Positions 7,665 through 14,297 of a stretch of DNA of 21,589 nucleotides are shown here, piece after piece (position 1 is the first letter of the stretch; each line of letters starts with the position of its first letter). The DNA comes from Acidobacteriota bacterium (GTDB lineage: Bacteria; Acidobacteriota; Terriglobia; UBA7540): the NCBI GenBank assembly GCA_003165615.1, contig PLWR01000209.1, positions 1-21,589 of the forward strand, in the 5' to 3' direction. The notes under the pieces were generated by a model, which was not told the origin of the DNA, did no database searches, and saw only the letters and a list, made by a program, of their open reading frames with translations. The translations under genes and the position numbers were made by a program.

Positions 7665-8433
7665 AACCATCGAACGCGAGTTCAAAGACAAGGTTTCGAG
7701 CCGTCTCCGCCTGGGAACTGAGGGGATTGACCGTTTTCGCGTCTTCACGCCATTCCTATTCGAAGATGGGGACCACTTGGTGATCGTGCTCAAGAGAGAG
7801 TCAGCACGCTGGACCCTTTCTGACGAGGGGCACACCTACATGCACCTTACTTACGATCTGGAGGAGAAGGACCTCCAGAACCGCACGCGCCAAAAAATTA
7901 TCACGAACGCCCTGTCTTCGTTTGGCGTGGAAGATCGCGGGGGCGAACTGATGATGAGAATTCAGGACGGCGGCTATAGAGACGCCCTCTGCAGCTTCGT
8001 GCAGGCCTTGTTAAGAATAACCGATGTAACCTATCTTTCGCGCGAGCGAGTTAGGTCTACTTTTCTCGAAGACTTTCGAGAATTCATGAGTGAAAAGGTT
8101 CCCGAACCCCGCCGGCAGTTCGATTGGCACGATCCAAAGCATGATCCTGAGGGTAAGTACGTCGTCGACTGCCGCGTAAACCATCTTTCGCGTCCACTAT
8201 ACATTTATGCGCTGCCCTCAGACGACAAAGTACGTGACGCCACGATTGGTAGATTGCAATTCGAACGCTGGGGACTCCCCTTCCGGTCGGTTGGGATCTT
8301 CGAGGATCAGGAAGAGGTTAACCGCAAGGTTTTGGCCCGCTTCAGCGATGTGTGCGAGAAACAATATTCGAGCCTCGCCGCGAACAAAGATCGCATTTCT
8401 GGCTATCTTGACCAAGCACTCCGTCAAGCCTGA
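7654..8433 (+). CDS. DUF1828/DUF1829-type protein
   Basis: The 259-residue soluble protein has the DUF1828 pattern in its N-terminal half: [20 protein letters not shown] followed by [15 protein letters not shown] at about 30-67. A second domain of DUF1829 type appears at about 155-250, starting near [11 protein letters not shown] and including [18 protein letters not shown] and [11 protein letters not shown]. No catalytic motif could be recognised. AAGGA lies 8 bases before ATG 7654. The gene overlaps the short upstream ORF, and both lie in a small accessory patch with a broken doc toxin. Such proteins occur in variable genome regions, but their function is not established, so none is given here. 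Confidence 0.78.
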   Translation: MSIETIEREFKDKVSSRLRLGTEGIDRFRVFTPFLFEDGDHLVIVLKRESARWTLSDEGHTYMHLTYDLEEKDLQNRTRQKIITNALSSFGVEDRGGELMMRIQDGGYRDALCSFVQALLRITDVTYLSRERVRSTFLEDFREFMSEKVPEPRRQFDWHDPKHDPEGKYVVDCRVNHLSRPLYIYALPSDDKVRDATIGRLQFERWGLPFRSVGIFEDQEEVNRKVLARFSDVCEKQYSSLAANKDRISGYLDQALRQA

Positions 8434-8832
8434 CGAAATTTCAAAACCATTAAATACGTATCCCGGAATTTTCAACATGGATGGATTCCGGCCCGACCGG
8501 CAACACACGTCTGACCGCCGCCGGACGCAATCGCCAGCGGGTTTTTACCGTTCGAGCTTCCCGCGCCGACGGAATGGGCCAGCCACAGCAAGCGCGGACC
8601 TGCTCTTCAGGTCCGCGGCGTTTCGGGCTTAGATGCGCGTATGCACATCGAAGGGAAGCGGAACGCGATCGATGCGCAGTCCGCAAAACCGTTCCTGGTC
8701 CACCCGCTAACCCCCGCACCTTCCCGCTTGCTCGACCACTCCCGGTAAAGCCGCAGACCTCTGTCGTTGATCTGCCCCACGCTTGTTTTCCGGCAGCGAC
8801 ATTTTGTAGCCTCTAACACTGGTTGATTTATC
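8434..8832. other. Gene-free region before the FGGY kinase promoter
   Basis: No gene or RNA gene could be supported in these 399 bases. Open frames on both strands lack recognisable protein features. The only clear structure is the 10-base hairpin at 8593-8617. A tRNA-like attachment site was looked for and not found. Confidence 0.45.
8593..8617. repeat. Perfect 10-base hairpin (CGCGGACCTG arms)
   Basis: CGCGGACCTG (8593-8602) and CAGGTCCGCG (8608-8617) pair perfectly around the 5-base loop CTCTT. No T tract follows on either strand, so it is more likely a REP-like palindrome than an intrinsic terminator. Confidence 0.75.
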
Positions 8833-8861
8833 TTGACATTCATAGCTCAGGTTGATACACT
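8833..8861 (+). promoter_or_regulatory. Sigma-70-type promoter of the FGGY kinase gene
   Basis: TTGACA (8833-8838) is a perfect -35 box and TACACT (8856-8861), 17 bases later, matches four of six -10 positions. Transcription would begin near 8868, leaving about 45 bases before ATG 8914. Confidence 0.65.
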
Positions 8862-8913
8862 CCCCGCGTGACACACTTCCCCGAATCGGTTATCGGTAGT
8901 GTCAGGTGAGAAG

Positions 8914-10515
8914 ATGAACCAAATTGCTGGCTGCGAAAATCAAAAGTCTCAAATCGAAGATCGAGACGCGAAAATCGCCAATCACCAATCGCCCCATAGC
9001 CCGATGGCCCGCCTGCGGGCCGAAGCGCTACCCCTGACAAAAGAGATCGAAACCCTTCGGCGGGCGAAGGCCCGATCCCAAGACCTTCCCATTGTGCTCG
9101 GTATCGACGTCGGAACCAGCGGGGTTCGCTCTCTGGCCGCCACGGCAGAAGGCGATGTTCTGGCGGAAGCTCGCGCGGGGCTTTTTGACCTGCCCGCCGC
9201 AGGGGCGGCCCACGAGCAGGACGCCAATCCCTGGTGGCGCGCGGTCTGCCAAACAATTAAGGATCTCAGGGACAACTTGGGAGCAGGCCGGCAATGGGCG
9301 CGAATCGCGGGGATTGCGGTGACGTCGACTTCAGGTTCGTTGGTATTGACAGATTCCCAGGGCGAGCCGGTTCGGCCGGCAATGCTTTACGACGATGGGC
9401 GCGCCGGAGCAGTCGCGAGCGAAATCAATCAGCGTCTACCCACAGGGCAAGTGCAAATCAATGCGTCATACTCCCTTGCCAAGGCGCTTTGGGTGCGGCA
9501 GCAGGAACCGTCGGTTTGGGCGCGTGCGTCATACATCTTGCACCCCGCCGATTGGCTGCATGCCAAGCTTACGGGGGAATTGGGGATTTGCGATTACTCC
9601 AACGCCCTCAAGCTCGGCTATGACCAGGAGAAAAGCGAGTGGACGGCGGCGGTCGGCCTGGCGGATATCCCCGCCACCATGTTCCCCCGGGTTGTCGCTC
9701 CGGGGGATCAGGTGGGAGTGGTTTCCGCTCGCGCCAGTGAGGAAACGGGGCTGGCCGCTGGCGTGCCTGTGCTTGCCGCCGCCTCCGACGGCCTCGCCAG
9801 TCTCGTCGGTTCGGGGGCGAGTGAGCCGGGGCACGCCAATACGACTCTGGGCACAACCCTGGTTTGGAAAGTCCTGGCCCCCACCAAGCCTCGGCTGGGT
9901 CCAGGAATGTATTGCCACCACCTGCCCAATGATTTGTGGGTTCCGGGCGCCGCCAGCAATACGGGGCCCGGCAGCCTTAGGCTTGAGGAAACGGGAGTGA
10001 CCCCGGCGGAAATGGATCAGCGCGCCGCCCCGCATCTGCCCACCACCATTCAGTGCTACCTGCTCGGCGCACGGGGGGAACGATTTCCCTTTCTTAACCC
10101 CCAGGCTATGGGATTTTTTGACCGAACCCCGGCATCCCCAGAGGAGGGGTACGCCGCGCAATTGCAATCCCTGGCCTGCGTGGAGCGATGGGGCTATGAA
10201 AGGCTGGAGGCGTGTGGAGTCGCCGTGGGGCACATCGTGTTCTCCGCCGGAAGCGCCGCCGCCAGCCCGATATTTTCACAATTGCGCGCCAATCTTCTGA
10301 ACCGCACGGTGGTCCGTTCCGCGAATCCTACAGCGTCGTTGGGAGCGGCAATCCTGGCCGCGAGTACAGTCCTCTTTGGGGGGAATTTGACCGCAGCTAT
10401 CCGCAGCATGACCCGAATCATTGAGTCCCACACGCCGCAGCTTGAAGTGGTGGAAAAATTCGAGACGGCTTATCGACTTTTCCGCGCGGCATGCATGCGC
10501 CACGGATTTGAGTAA
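8914..10515 (+). CDS. FGGY-family carbohydrate kinase, D-ribulose kinase-like
   Basis: This 533-residue cytosolic kinase has the FGGY architecture. The phosphate-1 loop GIDVGTSGVRSL starts at about residue 63, the sugar-binding part has PAMLYDDGRAG and ILHPADWLHAKLTGELG, and the ATPase half has ANTTLGTTLVW and SAGSAAASPIFSQL. The stretch DYSNALKLGYD recalls D-ribulose kinases of cyanobacteria and plants, so D-ribulose is the best substrate guess. ATG 8914 was chosen because AGGTGAG lies just upstream (8904-8910) and a promoter is placed correctly for it. Alternatives are GTG 8899, ATG 9004 and GTG 9094. The first 60 residues before the kinase fold are unusual: their DNA (about 8930-9000) is low-complexity, repeat-like sequence. 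The gene stands alone on its strand and converges with the flagellar cluster. Confidence 0.85.
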   Translation: MNQIAGCENQKSQIEDRDAKIANHQSPHSPMARLRAEALPLTKEIETLRRAKARSQDLPIVLGIDVGTSGVRSLAATAEGDVLAEARAGLFDLPAAGAAHEQDANPWWRAVCQTIKDLRDNLGAGRQWARIAGIAVTSTSGSLVLTDSQGEPVRPAMLYDDGRAGAVASEINQRLPTGQVQINASYSLAKALWVRQQEPSVWARASYILHPADWLHAKLTGELGICDYSNALKLGYDQEKSEWTAAVGLADIPATMFPRVVAPGDQVGVVSARASEETGLAAGVPVLAAASDGLASLVGSGASEPGHANTTLGTTLVWKVLAPTKPRLGPGMYCHHLPNDLWVPGAASNTGPGSLRLEETGVTPAEMDQRAAPHLPTTIQCYLLGARGERFPFLNPQAMGFFDRTPASPEEGYAAQLQSLACVERWGYERLEACGVAVGHIVFSAGSAAASPIFSQLRANLLNRTVVRSANPTASLGAAILAASTVLFGGNLTAAIRSMTRIIESHTPQLEVVEKFETAYRLFRAACMRHGFE

Positions 10516-10622
10516 TCACTGCCGGTGGCCAGCGCGGGCGTGAAAAGGCTCGCGACCACGCATCAAGGCAAACGTCTATGTTTGATATTGCGGAAAAATC
10601 GAACCTGTTCCGGATTGCAGAA

Positions 10623-11489
10623 CTATTCCTGCGATTCCGCCGCGGCAAGAATGTCGGGTGGATTTCTCTGGGCTTGGAACAGTATGTCGGTGTGCCCGTA
10701 CGGAGAGAGGATGCGAGCCCAAATGAAGTTGTCAAATCCGCTCACTCTAACGTCCGTGGCACTCAGCCTCGCGACATGGGCCAAAATCGTGCCTGCCATC
10801 TGCCAGGGGTCAGAGACATTGTCCACCAGAATTTCCACCGGGCGAGGCCGGCCGCGAAGCTCATTCAGCGCCTGAATGATGTGCGACTGCACCGCCAGGC
10901 ACGGTTCGGTGTGACAATCCAGCATCTTCTCAAGGGCATAGAGCGCAGAATAGTTAATGCGATCGACGAACGCCACGTAGAGATGTTGGCTGGTGGGAAT
11001 GTGGTGAACCGGGATCATTTCCGCCACTTCCAGAAGGGGGAAGGGGACAAGATGGGCGCACTCCAGAAACCGCCGGCTTTCTTTGAGGGGAAAGACCGGG
11101 ATGGACCACTGCAAGCCGAGAATTTGGGTCACTTGCTCTTCACTGACCGCCCCCATGTGGCGCAGCCATTCTCCCACCCGCCCGGTGCCCGAATCTTTCT
11201 GTGCTTTCAAAGCCTTTTTGAGCTGTTCATTATCTACAAAACCGCGCGAAAGCATCAGCAAGCCAAGGGGTACCCGGTGAGACTTGGCAAGCGGTTGAGT
11301 CTTCCCGAGAAGGAACTGGGCAACCACGGAAGCAAGGGCTTGTTCAAAGCACTCGGTGGTGCAAAACCAGTGGCCATCGAGGGAATAACCGTGCACGGGA
11401 TCAAGCCAAGCCCGCCACAACCTCCGGCGATGAGCGCAAGTAGGGGATTCACAATGTCGAGAAAGGCGTTCAACGTTCTTTATTGCCAT
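10623..11489 (-). CDS. MshEN-domain protein with Cys4 N-terminus, flagellar-cluster associated
   Basis: This 288-residue protein is not an ATPase. Residues 13-47 carry two cysteine pairs, C13-x4-C18 and C43-x3-C47, fitting a small zinc finger. Residues 74-97 and 104-127 are two 24-residue repeats of the GspE N-terminal/MshEN type, known to bind c-di-GMP in MshE: PLGLLMLSRGFVDNEQL and RVGEWLRHMGAVSEEQV with Leu and Gln at the expected places. The first repeat has Pro where the consensus has Arg. About 90 residues after position 215 form an unassigned C-terminal part (DVRVSGFDNFIWARIL). No Walker motifs are present. ATG 11489 was preferred over the upstream start at 11522 because GGGAG lies 8 bases before it. 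It is the last gene of the flagellar cluster, 112 bases after the fliN-like gene, so a role in c-di-GMP control of motility is inferred. Confidence 0.75.
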   Translation of the reverse strand: MAIKNVERLSRHCESPTCAHRRRLWRAWLDPVHGYSLDGHWFCTTECFEQALASVVAQFLLGKTQPLAKSHRVPLGLLMLSRGFVDNEQLKKALKAQKDSGTGRVGEWLRHMGAVSEEQVTQILGLQWSIPVFPLKESRRFLECAHLVPFPLLEVAEMIPVHHIPTSQHLYVAFVDRINYSALYALEKMLDCHTEPCLAVQSHIIQALNELRGRPRPVEILVDNVSDPWQMAGTILAHVARLSATDVRVSGFDNFIWARILSPYGHTDILFQAQRNPPDILAAAESQE

Positions 11490-11570
11490 GCGGCATGCTC
11501 CCAGGAATCCGGTGATCGGCAAATCGGGTTATCAAAAGCCAAATCGGCCCGGGCAGTTGTTTGTTCACCC

Positions 11571-11598
11571 GATCAACAGATCATCGGATCTCCCGATC
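11571..11598. repeat. Four GATC sites at exact 8-base spacing
   Basis: GATC occurs at 11571, 11579, 11587 and 11595, one every 8 bases, directly after the stop of the fliN-like gene. The intervening bases differ, so this is phased motif repetition and not a copied tandem unit. Its role is unknown. Confidence 0.8.
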
Positions 11599-11601
11599 TA
11601 C

Positions 11602-12459
11602 TCACGGTCTTAGGGACTCAATTCGCTCCATGGGGCTTAAGATTTCCATTACCCGAAACGCGTAACTTCCGTCCACCACCACGACTTCTCCTCGGGCAAT
11701 CATCTTCTTTCCTACCAGAAGTTCCACCGGGTCCTGGACATATTGATCGAGTTCCACCACCGACCCCGCACTCAGGTCCAGGACGTCGTGGAGCGCCATT
11801 TGGCGTTCACCGAAGCGCAGGGTTACGTCCAATTCCACATCCATCAATAATTCGAGTTTGGGATCACGCGTCTGCGCCAAGGGAGCAGGCGGCGGGGTCG
11901 CCGTCGGCAATGCGAGAGCCGGCGGAGCGACGGGGTTCAAAGCCGCCACCAACGGGGAACCGAGTTCGGCAACCACCGCGAAAGGCGTAAGCCCCGGGCT
12001 GTTCCACTGGATGCCCGCCTGTTTGCCTGGCGTGCCTGGAAACGGATCTAATCCCAACCATTTGAAACTTACCTCCCCACCCGCCAAGCCCTTGATGGCA
12101 GAAGCGGCAGCTCCGGCAAATTGGCGGAACAACTCGCTGATGCCATCCCGATGGTCATCGCTCACCACCGAACTACCGTCCTCGGGCTCCGCCAGTAACA
12201 ACTGGGCCAGTCGTACAGCATCCCTCTTTGACAACACAAACCCCTGGTTTCCTGACAGGTGCTGGGTGGCCTCGAATTGAACGCAGATGTTGTTCTCCTT
12301 CAGCGATGTGAGCAGGGCCTGCGTTGCCTCGGGGGAAAGTTCCTGCCAGGTGTGTGGTGCACCGGCAACCTCTTGAAGGACGCGGCCAATGCTGGTACCC
12401 CAGGCTTCCAGGTACGCCTGCACTTTGGGGCTGTGCGGAGCCTGGTTTTCGATGCTCAT
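11602..12459 (-). CDS. fliN: Flagellar C-ring protein, long FliN/FliY-like
   Basis: This 285-residue protein ends in a SpoA (FliN/FliM C-terminal) domain at about 205-283, with LELLMDVELDVTLRFGERQMALHDVLDLSAGSVVELD. A Pro/Ala-rich linker (about 178-198) joins it to a 175-residue N-terminal part resembling the CheC-like region of FliY. The place where CheC/FliY phosphatases have E-x-x-N reads E-L-F-R (in GISELFRQFAG), so CheY-P phosphatase activity is doubtful. FliN forms the lower part of the switch complex with FliM. The start ATG overlaps the fliM stop (ATGA, 12456-12459), and AAGGAG lies 5 bases before it, so the two are translationally coupled. A second, short fliN lies near the start of the cluster. 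Confidence 0.85.
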   Translation of the reverse strand: MSIENQAPHSPKVQAYLEAWGTSIGRVLQEVAGAPHTWQELSPEATQALLTSLKENNICVQFEATQHLSGNQGFVLSKRDAVRLAQLLLAEPEDGSSVVSDDHRDGISELFRQFAGAAASAIKGLAGGEVSFKWLGLDPFPGTPGKQAGIQWNSPGLTPFAVVAELGSPLVAALNPVAPPALALPTATPPPAPLAQTRDPKLELLMDVELDVTLRFGERQMALHDVLDLSAGSVVELDQYVQDPVELLVGKKMIARGEVVVVDGSYAFRVMEILSPMERIESLRP

Positions 12460-13448
12460 GCGGTCTCCTTCAGGACTGCGTCCAGGGTATGTACGCGTTC
12501 ATCCACCTGCGCGGCACGGCGGCCTCCCGCGCGAACCGGGCGGGCGGTGAACAACTCCTTGCCGCTGACCAGCAGGTTGGCGGCCTCCCCGAGGGGACAA
12601 TTCAGTTTCAGGACGTCACCTTGTTCCAGCGACAGAATTTGGGAGACGCGAACGCGCTGCTCCGGCAGAACCAATTGGATGGGGAAAACACCACGCTCAA
12701 GGCGCCTGAGCATTTGGGAAGTGCTATCGGTTGTGCCGCGCTGCTTCCGGTAGGAAGCCTGCTGGGTAAGCTTCCGCAATAGGGCATTCGAGACGGCGGC
12801 GGGCAGGGCTATATTCAACATCCCGCGTGATTCAGGCATACGGATTTCGAAGCTGAGGGAGAGAATCTTCTCACTGGGGGGCATAAGGCGGGAAATATCG
12901 GCCTGACGCAGCCGCGAGTCAAAAGCAATCTGTACTTCCAGCACCGGCAGCCAAGTGCCTTCCAGCTCTCTGCCAATAATTTTCACCACACTTTCAAGAA
13001 TTTGCTCCTCGATTTCGGTGATCTCCCGCACGGTGGCTTCAGCTCGGCCCGGGCCCCCCAGCAAAACATCAATGATCGGAAATGCCAAAGGCAAATCGAT
13101 TTCGATGGCTGCCGACGTTCCCATGGGACGAAGCGTCATGGACACAAGGTACGTCACCTCGGGGATTCGTTGCAGGAACTCGCCATAATTAAGTTGCTCC
13201 GCCGAAACCAGATTGACTTCAAAGGCAAGACGCAGGTAGGCGCCCAGCGAATGGGTAAGATTCCGCGCAAAGAGTTCATGCAACTGGCTTACCGAGCGGA
13301 GTTGTTCCTTGGAGATTCGGGCCGACTGGCGAAAATTGCAAACCGTCAAGGTGCGGTCCAAGGCGGGGGCCTTCGGTTTCTCGGCAACTCGCCCTTGCGC
13401 GGCGCGAAAAAGGGCGTCGATCTCCTCTTGGGTTAGAATCTTCTCCAT
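12456..13448 (-). CDS. fliM: Flagellar motor switch protein FliM
   Basis: The 330-residue length is normal for FliM. The N-terminal ILTQEEIDALF is the conserved CheY-P-binding segment. The middle CheC-like domain runs about 45-230, including VSMTLRPMGTSAAIEIDLPLAFPIIDVLLGG. The C-terminal SpoA domain is at about 250-315 (ERGVFPIQLVLPEQRVRVSQILSLEQGD). FliM sits in the C-ring and switches rotation when CheY-P binds. The intact CheY-P segment implies a chemotaxis system elsewhere in the genome. GGAG lies 5 bases before ATG 13448. Its start lies inside fliA (16-base overlap) and its stop overlaps the fliN-like gene. Confidence 0.96.
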   Translation of the reverse strand: MEKILTQEEIDALFRAAQGRVAEKPKAPALDRTLTVCNFRQSARISKEQLRSVSQLHELFARNLTHSLGAYLRLAFEVNLVSAEQLNYGEFLQRIPEVTYLVSMTLRPMGTSAAIEIDLPLAFPIIDVLLGGPGRAEATVREITEIEEQILESVVKIIGRELEGTWLPVLEVQIAFDSRLRQADISRLMPPSEKILSLSFEIRMPESRGMLNIALPAAVSNALLRKLTQQASYRKQRGTTDSTSQMLRRLERGVFPIQLVLPEQRVRVSQILSLEQGDVLKLNCPLGEAANLLVSGKELFTARPVRAGGRRAAQVDERVHTLDAVLKETA

Positions 13449-14254
13449 GACGTCTCCATCGCACTGGCTTGGGTGGGGGGGGGACTATCCACTTGCCTCA
13501 GAGGGGGCTCGAGCAAACCCCTCATTCTTGCCCGCAAGCGAACGAGGGCGGCGGAGTGGATTTGCGAAACCCGCGCTTCCCCAATCCCCAACACTGCTCC
13601 AACTTCTTTCATGGTGAGTTCTTCGAAATAATAAAGCGAGAGAACCTGGCGCTCGCGAGGCTGGAGTTCACCTACCGCGCAGGATAGGATTTCGCGAAGT
13701 TCCCCTTGCAGACATTTTTCGTAGGGTTCCTGTTCGAGCCCCTGGGTCGGCGCAGCTAAACTCTCGCGTTCCTGGCCCGACTCCGTGAATTCATCCTGTA
13801 AACTCCCGAGGTCAAGCCCCCGCAAGTCGCCCAGCAGGTGTTGCAATTCTTTCAGCTCCATCCCCAATTCGATCGCCAGTTCGGGTTCTGTGGCCGGCCG
13901 CCCAAACTGAGCTCGTAACCTCTGGTGCGCCTGCTCAAGTTGGCGGGCTTTCTTGCGCAAGGGACGCGGGCTCCAGTCGAGATCGCGCAAGCTGTCGAGT
14001 ATCGCTCCCTGAATCCGGTGTTTTGCGTAGGTCTTGAGCTCCACGTTCTTGCTGGGATCAAATTTGTGAAGCGCCTCCATGAGGCCCAGAATACCGGCTT
14101 GCACCAAGTCGTCAAATGGAATGTGGGAAGGCAGGCGGTCGTGAATTCGGCGGGCGATGTAACGCACTTGCGGGAGCTGCTCCAAAAGCAGGTGCTCCTG
14201 ATCCCCAGTTTCGATGTGCGAAACGGACTCATAGGCTTTTTTGGCGTCGTTCAT
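13433..14254 (-). CDS. fliA: Flagellar sigma factor FliA (sigma-28 family)
   Basis: The 273-residue protein has sigma region 2 (LPQVRYIARRIHDRLPSHIPFDDLVQAGILGL, then KFDPSKNVELKTYAKHRIQGAILDSLRDLDW), region 3 (about 90-140) and region 4 (ELQPRERQVLSLYYFEELTMKEVGAVLGIGEARVSQIH, about 205-245). RPLRKKARQLE after DLDW is typical of FliA. It directs RNA polymerase to late flagellar and chemotaxis genes. ATG 14254 was preferred over GTG 14263, which has a purine run touching the start codon; AGGG lies 8 bases before ATG 14254. The last codons hold a run of nine C (13483-13475), after which only TQASAMETSWRRF follows; one added C would join the frame to fliM. No flgM anti-sigma gene is seen here. 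Confidence 0.94.
   Translation of the reverse strand: MNDAKKAYESVSHIETGDQEHLLLEQLPQVRYIARRIHDRLPSHIPFDDLVQAGILGLMEALHKFDPSKNVELKTYAKHRIQGAILDSLRDLDWSPRPLRKKARQLEQAHQRLRAQFGRPATEPELAIELGMELKELQHLLGDLRGLDLGSLQDEFTESGQERESLAAPTQGLEQEPYEKCLQGELREILSCAVGELQPRERQVLSLYYFEELTMKEVGAVLGIGEARVSQIHSAALVRLRARMRGLLEPPLRQVDSPPPTQASAMETSWRRF
13475..13483. repeat. Nine-base G/C homopolymer at the fliA/fliM junction
   Basis: Nine consecutive G on the plus strand are nine C in the coding sense of fliA, just after region 4. Such tracts are prone to slipped-strand changes and to sequencing error. One base more would make the fliA frame continue into fliM. Confidence 0.9.
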
Positions 14255-14297
14255 AATTCTCACCCTTTTCCTTTCGTCGAGGGATTCCCTTATTCCC

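Noticed and set aside
8470..8620. Possible tRNA or attachment site
   Set aside because: GTTCGAGCTTC recalled a T-arm, but no acceptor, anticodon or D-arm could be fitted.
10578..11990. Long plus-strand open frame of 470 codons
   Set aside because: It lies antisense to the MshEN and fliN-like genes, has no family features and an unlikely composition, so it is a shadow frame.
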